NCBI GenBank assembly: GCA_039933105.1
Contig: JBDTOT010000022.1
Coordinates: forward strand, 3,362 to 67,361
Source: FEN-1219 sp039933105
GTDB taxonomy: Bacteria > Pseudomonadota > Gammaproteobacteria > Steroidobacterales > Rariloculaceae
Direction: 5' to 3'
DNA length: 64,000 nt
Shown piece after piece: positions 50,789-59,423 of the stretch. The stretch's first letter is position 1. Every line of letters begins with the position of its first letter. The notes beneath the pieces were generated by a model. The model was not told where the DNA came from. It did not search any database and saw only the letters and a program-made list of their open reading frames with translations. Position numbers and translations under genes: made by a program.

Positions 50789-52171
50789 ATGCAAAGTTCT
50801 GGCGCGAGCGGCGCGACACTCAACCTCACGGAGATCATGGACAACTGCCGGATCGGTTCGTTGCAGATCCGTGTGTTCGTACTGTGTCTCGGGTCGTTGA
50901 TCATGGACGGCTTCGACGTCCAAGCGATGGGTTACGTGGCGCCGGCGATGTTCGCGGAGTGGAACGTGCCGCCGCCGACGCTGGGACCGCTGCTCTCGAT
51001 CGGCCACCTCGGCGTCATGATCGGCGCGCTCGTGTTCAGCATGGTTGCGGACAAGGTAGGCCGGCGCCCGGTGCTGATCTATGCGACGCTGTTCTTCGCC
51101 GTCATGACCATCGCAACGGCATTCGCCGAGAACGTGCAGCAGATGTTGTGGCTGCGGCTAATCGCGGGGCTGGGATTGGGCTCCATCATCCCGAACGCAA
51201 CTGCGCTCGTGGGTGAATTCAGCCCGAAGCGCACGCGCGTCGCGTGGATCATGTACATCACGATGGGCTTCACGCTCGGTGCCGCGATCGGCGGATTCGT
51301 AGCGAATGCTTTGATTCCGGCGTTCGGCTGGCGCTCGGTGTTCGTGTTCGGCGGCATAGTGCCGTTGATCGTGGCGATGGGCATGTTTCTCGGTCTTCCC
51401 GAGTCGCTGCAGTTTCTCGCCGTGCGCAAGCGGAAATCCGACCAGCTCGTGAGGTGGCTCAGGCAGATCGATCCGACGCTCAAGATCGACGCCGCTACCC
51501 AGTTCGTTGCGAGTGAGACGAGCAAGCGTGGTGTGCCGTTCTGGCACCTGTTCCGCGAGGGCCGCGCGTTCGTCACGACACTGCTGTGGATCGTGAACTT
51601 CACGAACATCCTCGTCTTGTACTCACTATCCGGTTGGCTGCCGACGATCTTCCAGCGATTCATGGGTTACGACCCGAGCACCGCGACGCTGCTTGCCACG
51701 ACGGTGCAGGTCGGTGGCACGGCGGGTGCGTTCGGACTCGCATGGTTGATCGTGCGCGCCGGATTCATTCCCATACTGACGCTGACGTTCGCCATCGCAA
51801 CCGTTAGCGTGGCTATGATCGGTCAGCCGGGGTTGACATTGCCGGTGCTGTACGCAGTCGTGTTCATCGCGGGCTGGTGCGTGGTCGGTGGTCAGCCGGG
51901 TTTGAATGCATTGTCGGCCAGCTATTACCCGACGTACTTGCGCTCGACCGGTGTTGGCGCCGGGCTCGGCATTGGGCGGCTCGGTGCGATCTTGGGCCCG
52001 TCGCTCGCCGCGATACTTGTCGCGCGGGCGTGGAGCCCGCAGCAGCTGCTCTGGGCAGCAGCCGTACCAGCGCTGGTGTCAACGCTCGTAGCCCTCACGC
52101 TGTGGGTTACGATCGGGCCGGCGGTAAAGCCGTCGGGCGGTGAAGCGGAAGCGTTGCCGCTGGCACACTGA
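50789..52171 (+). CDS. MFS transporter of the aromatic acid:H+ symporter type
   Basis: A 460-residue transporter with 12 helices. The first helix carries LIMDGFDVQAMGYVAPAM, the aromatic-acid symporter motif (DGFD), followed by motif A VADKVGRRPVLIYAT. A second set around residue 265-300 opens the C-terminal half, and YYPTYLRSTGVGAGLGIGRLGAI is the usual helix 11 region. It probably imports an aromatic or related organic acid, such as a benzoate or hydroxybenzoate, with protons. No aromatic catabolism genes are next to it. GGGG lies ahead of the ATG at 50789. Confidence 0.85.
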   Translation: MQSSGASGATLNLTEIMDNCRIGSLQIRVFVLCLGSLIMDGFDVQAMGYVAPAMFAEWNVPPPTLGPLLSIGHLGVMIGALVFSMVADKVGRRPVLIYATLFFAVMTIATAFAENVQQMLWLRLIAGLGLGSIIPNATALVGEFSPKRTRVAWIMYITMGFTLGAAIGGFVANALIPAFGWRSVFVFGGIVPLIVAMGMFLGLPESLQFLAVRKRKSDQLVRWLRQIDPTLKIDAATQFVASETSKRGVPFWHLFREGRAFVTTLLWIVNFTNILVLYSLSGWLPTIFQRFMGYDPSTATLLATTVQVGGTAGAFGLAWLIVRAGFIPILTLTFAIATVSVAMIGQPGLTLPVLYAVVFIAGWCVVGGQPGLNALSASYYPTYLRSTGVGAGLGIGRLGAILGPSLAAILVARAWSPQQLLWAAAVPALVSTLVALTLWVTIGPAVKPSGGEAEALPLAH

Positions 52172-52187
52172 GGAGCTTGGTCCCAGT

Positions 52188-52985
52188 ATGACGGTGGAAA
52201 TCCTGGTCGAGCTCGAGGACTTTGCGCTCGAGCTCGCGCACACCGCGGGCGGCATCGCACGAGCGCATTTTCGCCAGCCGATCACTGTCGAGAACAAAGG
52301 CGGCTCCGCGTTCGATCCCGTCACGAACGCAGACCGCGCGATCGAGCGCGTGCTGCGGGCCGCGATAGTCGACCGCTACCCCGACCACGGCATCATCGCG
52401 GAAGAGGAAGGCGAACGTCCGGCGCGCGGTGAATATACGTGGTACATCGATCCGATCGACGGCACGCGAGCGTTCATGACTGGCTCGCCGCTATGGGGCA
52501 CGTTGATCGGTCTCACGCGCGGCGTGCAGCCGCTGTTTGGAGTGCTCGTGCAGCCCGTGCTCGAGGAAGTTTTTTTCGGAGCGCCGAGCGGCAGCTGGCT
52601 CATCAAGGCCGATCAGCGTGCGCGCTTGCGTCACCGCGCCTGCACGGTACTCGACCAGGCTGTCCTCGCGTGCACGCATCCCGATATGTTTGTGGGCTCG
52701 CGGGCGACGGCGTTCAACGCCCTCGCGAAGCGTTGCCTTCTGTACCGCTTCGGCGGGGATTGCTACAACTATGCGATGCTCGCGGCTGGCTTCCTCGATC
52801 TCGTCGTCGAAGACAATCTGAAGCCCTTCGATATCGTGCCTCTCTTGCCGATCCTCGAGGGAGCGGGGTGTGTGGTGACCGATTGGCGTGGTGAGAAGCC
52901 TCTCAAGGGCGGTCATGTCATCGCGGCGGCCACGCCGGAGCTACACGCCGCCGCGAGTGCGATCCTCCGAACAGCCGAATTGTGA
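52188..52985 (+). CDS. Inositol monophosphatase family phosphatase (HisN-like)
   Basis: A 265-residue metal-dependent phosphatase. Motifs present are the acidic pair in IIAEEEGE, the signature WYIDPIDGTRAFMTGSPLWG, and the C-terminal VEDNLKPFDIVPLLPILEGAGCVVTDW. The DPIDGT pattern and a length of 265 fit histidinol-phosphatase/inositol-phosphatase-like proteins. The substrate may be histidinol phosphate, inositol phosphate, PAP or another sugar phosphate; no his gene is near. The ATG at 52188 follows GAGGAG after 10-12 bases, and the frame is open further upstream within the MFS gene. Confidence 0.88.
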   Translation: MTVEILVELEDFALELAHTAGGIARAHFRQPITVENKGGSAFDPVTNADRAIERVLRAAIVDRYPDHGIIAEEEGERPARGEYTWYIDPIDGTRAFMTGSPLWGTLIGLTRGVQPLFGVLVQPVLEEVFFGAPSGSWLIKADQRARLRHRACTVLDQAVLACTHPDMFVGSRATAFNALAKRCLLYRFGGDCYNYAMLAAGFLDLVVEDNLKPFDIVPLLPILEGAGCVVTDWRGEKPLKGGHVIAAATPELHAAASAILRTAEL

Positions 52986-53059
52986 CTGCGCTAACGGTGC
53001 TGTGACAGGACTTCTGGCATCGTCGCTGCCAGGAGAGGCGGCACGGCGTTTTACAGAAC

Positions 53060-53446
53060 ATGGGCTACCCAGCAGATAAAGAGACTCTCACGCCGGCGGA
53101 AACGCCTGCGCCCGAGAATCGTCCTGGCCGCGTGGTGGTTGACGCCCGTGGCCGCAACGTTTGGCAGTGGGCGCGTAACGCAATCGATAGCACTTCGATC
53201 CTGCTGAAACGCCTCGAGAACAAAGACCTGGCTTTGGAGCCCACGCAAAAGGTGCCCGTCATGCGCGGCGCCAACCCGCAGGCAGCCAACAAGGCGCCCG
53301 CTACCAAGCAGGCGGCACCGACAAAACCTGGCTCAAAGCCGAGCGACGGCCGTGCGGTCCAAAAGGGTGCAAAACACGGCGATCCGACGCGCCGCCCACC
53401 GCGCGGCGGAACCGGCGGCGGGTTCGATCCCTACAACTCCCGCTGA
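53060..53446 (+). CDS. Small disordered hypothetical protein
   Basis: A 128-residue protein that I do not recognise. The first 65 residues contain one ordered-looking segment (VVVDARGRNVWQWARNAIDSTSILLKRLENKDLALEP). The rest is a low-complexity tail rich in Lys, Pro, Gly, Ala and Gln (about 75-128) with no hydrophobic core, suggesting a disordered, perhaps nucleic-acid-binding protein. There is no signal peptide. Neighbours are the phosphatase upstream and the ferredoxin downstream, all on the plus strand; the gaps (about 75 bases each) leave cotranscription open. Confidence 0.6.
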   Translation: MGYPADKETLTPAETPAPENRPGRVVVDARGRNVWQWARNAIDSTSILLKRLENKDLALEPTQKVPVMRGANPQAANKAPATKQAAPTKPGSKPSDGRAVQKGAKHGDPTRRPPRGGTGGGFDPYNSR

Positions 53447-53473
53447 CGGCCGGGCGCGGCCGCAGGCGTCTGC

Positions 53474-53479
53474 TATAGT
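53474..53479 (+). promoter_or_regulatory. Possible -10 element of the ferredoxin gene
   Basis: TATAGT lies 44 bases before the ferredoxin start. A -35 hexamer at the normal distance is not evident. Confidence 0.3.
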
Positions 53480-53522
53480 CCCGGCGCCCTGATTCCACGG
53501 GCGTCGTTCCTGCGCAATCCCG

Positions 53523-53843
53523 ATGGTCAAACTCGTCGTCACTGACAGGGACGGACGTGAAGTCGTGGTCGATGCGCGCGCGGGACTTTCGATCATGGAA
53601 AATATTCGCACGCTCCCGCGCAGCGTCGAGGCCATCTGCGGCGGAATGTGTGCCTGCGCCACCTGTCACGTGCACGTCGATCCCGGCTCAGTGGGCACAC
53701 TGGCTCCCCGCAGCTACGAGGAGCAACAAATGCTCCAAGATCAGCCGTCGTTCGACCCCGCTAGGTCGCGGCTCGCGTGCCAAATCGTCGTGCGCGAAGC
53801 GCTCGACGGCCTACGTCTGACGGTGGCTCCGGACCCGAGCTAA
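53523..53843 (+). CDS. 2Fe-2S ferredoxin of the adrenodoxin/Isc type
   Basis: A 106-residue electron carrier. The cluster ligands are Cys39, Cys45 and Cys48 in ICGGMCACATCHV and Cys86 in SRLACQIVV, the C-x5-C-x2-C...C spacing of vertebrate-type ferredoxins; an extra Cys43 lies inside the loop. The plan fits ferredoxins that feed cytochrome P450 enzymes, dioxygenases or Fe-S assembly. No such partner gene is adjacent, although the window has an HsaA-like flavoprotein. It is not in an isc operon here. There is no strong ribosome site before the ATG, but the product is clear. Confidence 0.92.
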   Translation: MVKLVVTDRDGREVVVDARAGLSIMENIRTLPRSVEAICGGMCACATCHVHVDPGSVGTLAPRSYEEQQMLQDQPSFDPARSRLACQIVVREALDGLRLTVAPDPS

Positions 53844-53883
53844 CGTCCGCAGATGTCGGCGAATCGTGACGCGCGTCTCGCGC

Positions 53884-53900
53884 TGCTCCATCGCGGTGCA
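53884..53900 (+). promoter_or_regulatory. NtrC-like binding site 1
   Basis: TGCTCCA TCG CGGTGCA matches the NtrC enhancer consensus TGCACCA-N3-TGGTGCA at 12 of 14 positions. It is 22 bases (two helical turns) upstream of a second such site and about 100 bases ahead of a sigma-54 promoter. Confidence 0.65.
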
Positions 53901-53905
53901 AATGA

Positions 53906-53922
53906 CGCACCACGCCAGTGCA
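53906..53922 (+). promoter_or_regulatory. NtrC-like binding site 2
   Basis: CGCACCA CGC CAGTGCA matches the consensus TGCACCA-N3-TGGTGCA at 11 of 14 positions. With site 1 it makes a tandem enhancer pair on the same face of the helix, as in classical glnA/glnK control regions. Confidence 0.65.
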
Positions 53923-53986
53923 CAAAGGCCCTAAGGGGGACCCCCTTCCAGAGCCTAACTCCTTGTTTCTAAAAGTCGCTGGACGC

Positions 53987-54002
53987 TGGCACGGATGCTG
54001 CA
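53987..54002 (+). promoter_or_regulatory. Sigma-54 promoter of the torF-glnK-amtB operon
   Basis: TGGCACGGATGCTGCA fits TGGCACG-N4-TTGCW with the -24 GG and -12 GC at the correct 10-base spacing. Transcription would begin near 54013 and read into the porin, glnK and amtB genes. The NtrC-like sites lie about 100 and 120 bases upstream of that start. Confidence 0.75.
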
Positions 54003-54051
54003 AAGTTGCCGCCGTTCGAAACCAATATCTGCGCAAGGAGATTAGCGCTCT

Positions 54052-54708
54052 ATGAAGACGAAAACATTGATTCCGGTTCTTGTGCTCTCGGCTGCGGCGA
54101 TGGTGCCGGCGACCTCCATGGCGGGAACGACTACCGCGAACATCGGCTGGTCGAGCGACTACATCTTCCGCGGCATCTTCCAGAACAGCTCGTCCGCCTA
54201 TGCCGGCGTCGACTACAGCACCGACAGCGGCTTCTACGTTGGTAACTGGGACGCGGACGTCGGTCTGGGCCTCGAGAACGACTTGTACTTCGGCTACTCG
54301 GCCGGCGACAAGGTCAAGTGGAAGGTCGGCTACACGGGCTACTTCTACAGCGACGATTTCGATGATACGTACAACGAGCTCAACCTCGGGCTGTACTACG
54401 GCATCTTCTCGCTCGACGTTGCGGTAGGTAAGTGGGACGGCTTCGGTAACAAGCAGGATTACACCTTCACGTCGATCACGATCCAGCCGGAAAAAGGCCC
54501 TTACTACAAGCTCGGCGGCTTCAGCCAGGACTTCAGCGGCAGCTATTTCGAGCTCGGCTACACGACGCACTTGAAGGACCTGGATGTCGACCTGAACATC
54601 GCCTGGGACCATAGCACCGACCTGAACGTCACCGGCAATGGCGTCGGCCAAGACAACGCGCTCGTCTTCGGCATCAAGAAGACCTTCGCGCTCGGTGCCA
54701 AGAAGTAA
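54052..54708 (+). CDS. TorF family putative porin
   Basis: A 218-residue outer-membrane beta-barrel protein with a signal peptide (about 1-24, ending TSMA-G) and the family opening TANIGWSSDYIFRGIFQNSS. The remainder is strand after strand with aromatic girdles (DLYFGYSAGDKVKWKVGYTG, TYNELNLGLYYGIFSLDVAV), ending in a strand whose last residues are ALGAKK. The family (Gcw_chp/TorF) often precedes glnK-amtB in gammaproteobacteria and is thought to help nitrogen compounds cross the outer membrane; that role is inference. It follows the sigma-54 promoter, 33 bases ahead of glnK. Confidence 0.88.
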   Translation: MKTKTLIPVLVLSAAAMVPATSMAGTTTANIGWSSDYIFRGIFQNSSSAYAGVDYSTDSGFYVGNWDADVGLGLENDLYFGYSAGDKVKWKVGYTGYFYSDDFDDTYNELNLGLYYGIFSLDVAVGKWDGFGNKQDYTFTSITIQPEKGPYYKLGGFSQDFSGSYFELGYTTHLKDLDVDLNIAWDHSTDLNVTGNGVGQDNALVFGIKKTFALGAKK

Positions 54709-54741
54709 CAAGACCATGAACACAACACTGAGGTTATTGCG

Positions 54742-55080
54742 ATGAAGCTCATCACGGCGGTCATCAAGCCGTTCAAGCTCGAAGACGTGCGCCAGGCTCT
54801 CGCCGAGGCGGGCGTCCAGGGGTTGACGGTGACGGAGGTCAAGGGGTTCGGCAGGCAGAAGGGCCACACGGAGCTCTACCGCGGCGCCGAATACACCGTG
54901 GACTTCGTACCCAAGACCAAGATCGAGGCGGCCGTGCCTGACTCGCTGTTGGATCAGGCTGTGGAAGCCATCATCAGCGCCGCAGGCACAGGTTCAATCG
55001 GCGACGGAAAGGTGTTCGTCTTCGATCTCGTCCACGCGGTGCGCATCCGCACGGGCGAGACCGGTGACGCCGCGCTTTAA
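54742..55080 (+). CDS. glnK: Nitrogen regulatory P-II protein GlnK
   Basis: A 112-residue signalling protein that binds ATP/ADP and 2-oxoglutarate and regulates AmtB. The T-loop reads FGRQKGHTELYRGAEYTVDF with Tyr51, the uridylylation site, and the C-terminus has the nucleotide-binding GTGSIGDGKVFVFDLVHAVRIRTGE. It sits between a porin gene and amtB, the canonical glnK-amtB arrangement. When nitrogen is plentiful, deuridylylated GlnK blocks the AmtB pore. The length is standard. Confidence 0.96.
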   Translation: MKLITAVIKPFKLEDVRQALAEAGVQGLTVTEVKGFGRQKGHTELYRGAEYTVDFVPKTKIEAAVPDSLLDQAVEAIISAAGTGSIGDGKVFVFDLVHAVRIRTGETGDAAL

Positions 55081-55095
55081 CTCTGGAGGACAAAA

Positions 55096-56514
55096 ATGAA
55101 GATCTCGATTTTTAAGCCGCTCAGCCTGTTGGTGGGCTTGGTCGCGATGCTGGGGCCGATGCTGGCCTTCGCTGACGATCCGGTCCCCAACAAAGGCGAT
55201 ACGGCGTGGATGCTGACGTCGACGGCCCTCGTGCTGCTGATGTCGGTGCCGGCACTCGGACTGTTCTACGGCGGTCTCGTCCGCAGCAAGAACATGCTGT
55301 CTGTGCTTATGCAGGTGTTCGTCGGGTTCTCGCTGATCACCGTGCTGTGGTGCGTGTACGGTTACTCGTTCGCGTTCACGGCCGGCAACCCGTTCTTCGG
55401 GGGCACCGACAGACTGTTCCTCAACGGAGTCTTCGATGCCGCGACGGGTGCGTTCGCGCTCGGTGCAACGTTCAGCAAAGCGACACCGATGTACGAAATC
55501 GTGTTCGTGGCGTTCCAGGCCACGTTCGCGGCTATCACGTGCTGCCTGATCCTGGGATCGATCGTCGAGCGCATCAAATTCTCGGCGGTGCTCGTGTTCC
55601 TGGTCATCTGGTTCACGTTCTCGTACATCCCCGTGGCGCACATGGTGTGGTTCTGGGCGGGTCCTGACGCGTATACGGACGCGGCTTCGGCTGACGCGAA
55701 TAACGCAATGGCAGGTTACCTCTGGCAGCTGGGCGCGCTCGACTTCGCGGGCGGCACTGTCGTGCACATCAACGCGGGTGTAGCAGGTCTCGTCGGCGCG
55801 TTCATCCTTGGCAAGCGTGTGGGTCTCGGCAAGGAAAGCATGCCGCCACACAGCCTCGTCATGACGATGATCGGCGCCTCGCTACTGTGGTTCGGTTGGT
55901 TCGGGTTCAATGCGGGTTCGGCTCTCGAGGCCAACGGCTCGGCGTCCCTCGCATTCATGAACACGTACCTCGCCACTGCTTGCGCGGTGCTGACGTGGTC
56001 GCTCGCCGAGTGGGTCTTCAAAGGGAAGCCTTCCATGCTCGGCGCCGCTTCTGGCGCAGTTGCGGGACTGGTCGCGATCACTCCGGCTGCGGGCAACGTC
56101 GGTATCCCCGGCGCGTTCGTGATCGGCCTTCTGGTCGGCCCGCTCTGCCTCTGGGGCTGCACCGGCTTGAAGAAGTTGATCGGTGCCGACGACTCACTCG
56201 ACGTGTTCGGCGTGCATGCCTTGGGCGGTATCTTCGGCGCCTTGGCTACGGGCATCTTCAACTCGCCGGATCTCGGCGGTCCGGGTCTCGTGACGGACTG
56301 GACGATGAACCCGCCGACAGTCGGCTACCCTGGCATCGGCGCTCAGCTGTGGATACAGGCGCAGGCCGTGGGAATCGTGTTCGTCTGGACCGCGGTCGTG
56401 GCGTTCATTGCCTTCTACATCGTCAAGCTCACGATTGGGCTTCGCGTGCCGGAAGAGCAGGAGCGTGAAGGTCTCGACATCAGTTCGCACGGTGAGCGTG
56501 CTTACACGAACTGA
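55096..56514 (+). CDS. amtB: Ammonium transporter AmtB
   Basis: A 472-residue inner-membrane ammonium channel with a signal peptide (about 1-26, ending AFA-DDP), 11 helices and the pore's twin histidines, His224 in VVHINAGVAG and His374 in FGVHALGGIFG. The Amt signature FDFAGG is present in the variant LDFAGGTVVHINAG. GGAGG lies six to ten bases before the ATG. It is followed by a perfect 11-bp terminator hairpin, so it ends the torF-glnK-amtB operon. Confidence 0.96.
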   Translation: MKISIFKPLSLLVGLVAMLGPMLAFADDPVPNKGDTAWMLTSTALVLLMSVPALGLFYGGLVRSKNMLSVLMQVFVGFSLITVLWCVYGYSFAFTAGNPFFGGTDRLFLNGVFDAATGAFALGATFSKATPMYEIVFVAFQATFAAITCCLILGSIVERIKFSAVLVFLVIWFTFSYIPVAHMVWFWAGPDAYTDAASADANNAMAGYLWQLGALDFAGGTVVHINAGVAGLVGAFILGKRVGLGKESMPPHSLVMTMIGASLLWFGWFGFNAGSALEANGSASLAFMNTYLATACAVLTWSLAEWVFKGKPSMLGAASGAVAGLVAITPAAGNVGIPGAFVIGLLVGPLCLWGCTGLKKLIGADDSLDVFGVHALGGIFGALATGIFNSPDLGGPGLVTDWTMNPPTVGYPGIGAQLWIQAQAVGIVFVWTAVVAFIAFYIVKLTIGLRVPEEQEREGLDISSHGERAYTN

Positions 56515-56546
56515 TCAGTTAGCGTTTTCTTCCTTACGCATGGTTT

Positions 56547-56580
56547 GGCCGGCAACCGCAAGGTTGCCGGCCTTTTCTTT
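56547..56580 (+). terminator. Rho-independent terminator after amtB
   Basis: GGCCGGCAACC, loop GCAA, GGTTGCCGGCC followed by TTTTCTTT. The 11-bp stem is perfect, closes on a GNRA-type loop and lies 33 bases after the amtB stop. The reverse strand shows no T tract, so it acts mainly on the plus strand. Confidence 0.95.
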
Positions 56581-56582
56581 TG

Positions 56583-57344
56583 TCAGAGGCGCTGGCCGCC
56601 GTCGATCTCGAGCACGCGGCCGTTGTAGTAGTCGTTCTCGAGGATGAACGCTGCGGCTGCGGCAATCTCGCTCGGCTCGCCGAGACGGTGCACGGGAATG
56701 CCGGCAGCCATCTTCGCGAGCAGCTCAGGCTTCATGCTCGCCACCATCTCCGTCTTGATGAAGCCGGGTGCGATTGCATTCACGCGGATGCCGTAGCGCG
56801 CGAGCTCCTTGGCCCACACGACGGTCAGTGCGGCCACACCGGCTTTCGCGGCCGAGTAGTTGCTCTGCCCGAAATTGCCGGCACGCGACAGGCTCGAGAT
56901 ATTCACGATGCATCCGCCCAGCCCAAGCCGGATCATGCGGTCCGCGGCTTCGCGGCCGCACAGGAAAACGCCGGTCAGGTTCACGTCGATGACGGCCTGC
57001 CACTGGGCGAGCGAAAGCTTATCGACGACCGTACCGTCCTTGACCTTGACGAGCAGCCCATCCCGCAGGATGCCCGCGTTCGCGATCACGGCATCGAGCC
57101 GGCCGAAGTCGGCCACGACACGGTCGAACGCGCGTATCACGTCGGCTTCGACGGCGACGCTGGCTGTGTAGGTCGCGGCGCGCACGCCAAGCCGCTCGCA
57201 GGTGCCGCGCACCGCATCTAGACCGGCGGTGTCGAGGTCGATGAGAGCCAGATTCGCGCCCCGTGACGCGAGCCCTTCGGCCATTGCGGCGCCGAGGCCG
57301 CGGCCCGCGCCAGTGATCAAGATCGTCTTGCCTTGGAGCTGCAT
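56583..57344 (-). CDS. Short-chain dehydrogenase/reductase (FabG-like)
   Basis: A 253-residue NAD(P)-dependent oxidoreductase with TGAGRGLG (11-18) for the dinucleotide, NAG in VIANAGIL, and the catalytic Ser/Tyr/Lys as Ser150 or Ser151, Tyr163 and Lys167 in SNYSAAKAG. GQSNYSAAKAGV and the tail NGRVLEIDGGQRL fit FabG/PhaB-like 3-oxoacyl reductases. AAAGGAG lies just before the ATG at 57344; the frame is open far upstream but with no domain. It starts near the terminator of amtB and is transcribed toward it. It is divergent from merC. Confidence 0.9.
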   Translation of the reverse strand: MQLQGKTILITGAGRGLGAAMAEGLASRGANLALIDLDTAGLDAVRGTCERLGVRAATYTASVAVEADVIRAFDRVVADFGRLDAVIANAGILRDGLLVKVKDGTVVDKLSLAQWQAVIDVNLTGVFLCGREAADRMIRLGLGGCIVNISSLSRAGNFGQSNYSAAKAGVAALTVVWAKELARYGIRVNAIAPGFIKTEMVASMKPELLAKMAAGIPVHRLGEPSEIAAAAAFILENDYYNGRVLEIDGGQRL

Positions 57345-57459
57345 GCGGATCTCCTTTGCGTCGTTCCTTTCGATGGTACCGATGCGGCCCTGCGCAGGCC
57401 AGAAAGCGAGTCGCCCGGCGGCAAACTGCGGTATGCTCGCCCGCCGAGTGAGAAAGCGC

Positions 57460-57876
57460 ATGGCCGCAGACCTGAAGCCGATGTCGATCTCGAAGTACTT
57501 CGACCGCGTCGCGATCACGCTGTCGACGATCTGCATCGTGCACTGCTTGGCGATCCCCGTCGTCGTCGCCGCGCTTCCGGTGGTGGCCCTGACGTGGGGT
57601 TTGGACGATGCGCACTTTCACACGCTGATGTTGTGGTTCGTGGTGCCGACCAGCGTTCTCGGCTTCGCATTCGGCTATCACGCTCACCGCGGTGCGACGA
57701 TCGTGCTGCTTGGCGCCATTGCGATCGCGGTGTTGGCGTTCGTTGCGTTACGGGCGCATGGCGTCTGGACGCTCGGTGAGGAGACTGCGGTCAATGTCGC
57801 GGCGAGCATTCTGCTTGCAGTAGCGCACTGGCGGAACTTCCGCGCGGTGCGGCGCGCCCACAACCACCATTTCTAG
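57460..57876 (+). CDS. MerC domain membrane protein
   Basis: A 138-residue inner-membrane protein with four helices and the metal-binding cysteine pair in CIVHCLAIP, the MerC motif (ICxxHC-like), as well as many histidines near the C-terminus (RRAHNHHF). MerC proteins import mercuric ions in some operons, but most chromosomal members of this family lie outside mer operons and have unknown cargo, as here: no merA or merR is present. The ATG at 57460 has a weak site (GAGTGAGAAAG) upstream. Its stop overlaps the convergent ABC gene by four bases. Confidence 0.83.
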   Translation: MAADLKPMSISKYFDRVAITLSTICIVHCLAIPVVVAALPVVALTWGLDDAHFHTLMLWFVVPTSVLGFAFGYHAHRGATIVLLGAIAIAVLAFVALRAHGVWTLGEETAVNVAASILLAVAHWRNFRAVRRAHNHHF

Positions 57877-59345
57877 CCTCGCGCGATCTGCGCGGAACGA
57901 ATAACGCGGCCCGACTCGAGCCCGAGCTCGTGCGTGAAATGCTCGCAATGCGCCGTCAGATGCGACGTGCACACGAGCTGCGTGCCCTCGGCGATCACCG
58001 CTGAGAGCGTGCGATTCAACAGCTCGGCCATGGGCGCATCGAGTCCCTCCCATGGTTCGTCGAGCAGTAGCACGCGCGGGCGATTGACGAGCGCGCGCGC
58101 GATCAATGCTCGCCGCGCCTGTCCGTACGACAGCGTCCGCAGTGAGCGTTCGGCCAATTCCGTGAGCCCAAGCTCCACGAGCAGCTCATCGACTCGCGCG
58201 CTTTCCTCGTACGTCAGCGCGCGCGTTTGCCCAATGCTCGACTCGAAGCCCGATGCCACACACGCCCGCACCGTAGAAGGGTAGCGATACGCGGCCTGAA
58301 GCTCCGGCGACAGCCAGGCGATACCCTTGCGCAGCTCCCACACGTTGCGAGGATTGCCGAGGGCGGGCCAGTGGACCTCGCTACCGAGCGCGGGACGCAG
58401 TTGGCCGTGCAACACGCGCAGGAACGTGCTCTTGCCCGAGCCGTTGGCTCCCGTCACCAACCATTGCTGCGCAGGTTCGAGCTGCCACGAGACGTCGCGC
58501 AGCACGTGCCGCGCGCCGAGCCAGACATCCGCGTGATCCAGTGTGATGAGAGGCTCGTGCTGAGTCGCGCGCGGTGTAGGAGCGGCTTCGACTCGAGGCG
58601 AGTGGGGGGTGGGTTCCGATGCGGGCGCCGGCGGCGCGGCGCCCGTTCCAACCGATTCGGTCGTGACGAGACGGCCCCGCTCGATCGTGAGGTAGCGCGT
58701 AATCATCGGCGGCAGGTCGTGCGCGATATGCGCCGTGCACACGAGCGTGCACTCGTTCGCGACGCGCTGGAGCATCGCAGCGAGCTCGAGGCGCGACGCC
58801 GAGTCGAGACCGCTCGCTGGCTCGTCGAGCAGCAGCACGGTTGGGCCAAACGCGACGCCGCGCGCGATTAATACGCGGCGTTGCTCGCCACGCGAGAGCT
58901 CGAGAAACCGCCGTTCCGCCAGATGCGCCACGCCGAGCCGACGTAGCACGGCCAGAGCGCGACTGCGCTGCTCGGTCGCCGGCCGGCGGCGGGGTACGTC
59001 GGTGCGATAGACGCCGGATAGCACGACGTCGAGCGCCGTGAAGTTCCAGTTCAGCCTGGCGTAGCGATCCTGCAGTTCGTGGCTCACGAGCACGATCTCG
59101 CTGCGCGCGTGCACGGCGTCGGTCTCCGCGCCGGCGCCGAAGTCGTAACTGCGCTGACCGCTACCCGGCGCGGGCCACACGCTGCCGCCGATCAGACCGA
59201 GCAGCGTGCTCTTGCCGGTGCCGTTTGCGCCGACGATGCCCCAGTGCTCGCCGCGATTCAGGTGCCAGCTGATGTCGTGCAGGATCGGCACGCCCTCGAG
59301 GGCGACGTCAACGTGCTCGAAGCGGACCAGCGGCGCGGGTGACAT
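57873..59345 (-). CDS. Double-ATPase ABC protein (ModF/PhrA-like)
   Basis: A 490-residue soluble protein with two ABC ATPase domains. Domain 1 has Walker A GANGTGKST (about 39-47), signature LSRGEQRRVLIARG and Walker B VLLLDEP. Domain 2, after an Ala/Pro-rich linker (about 235-275), has GANGSGKST, LSYGQARRALIARALV and VLLLDEP. No transmembrane part is encoded. ModF (formerly PhrA) has this layout and is linked to molybdate or to photorepair in older annotation; the function is unsettled. The window has a molybdenum hydroxylase, but it is 30 kb away. It is divergent from the threonine dehydratase gene. Confidence 0.85.
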   Translation of the reverse strand: MSPAPLVRFEHVDVALEGVPILHDISWHLNRGEHWGIVGANGTGKSTLLGLIGGSVWPAPGSGQRSYDFGAGAETDAVHARSEIVLVSHELQDRYARLNWNFTALDVVLSGVYRTDVPRRRPATEQRSRALAVLRRLGVAHLAERRFLELSRGEQRRVLIARGVAFGPTVLLLDEPASGLDSASRLELAAMLQRVANECTLVCTAHIAHDLPPMITRYLTIERGRLVTTESVGTGAAPPAPASEPTPHSPRVEAAPTPRATQHEPLITLDHADVWLGARHVLRDVSWQLEPAQQWLVTGANGSGKSTFLRVLHGQLRPALGSEVHWPALGNPRNVWELRKGIAWLSPELQAAYRYPSTVRACVASGFESSIGQTRALTYEESARVDELLVELGLTELAERSLRTLSYGQARRALIARALVNRPRVLLLDEPWEGLDAPMAELLNRTLSAVIAEGTQLVCTSHLTAHCEHFTHELGLESGRVIRSAQIARG

Positions 59346-59423
59346 GCGTGCGAGTGGATTTTTCAGCTCTGCGGGCTGCGCGAGTGTACCTGAGCTAAAC
59401 TAGCGGCCGCTTCCCGCGCACTC

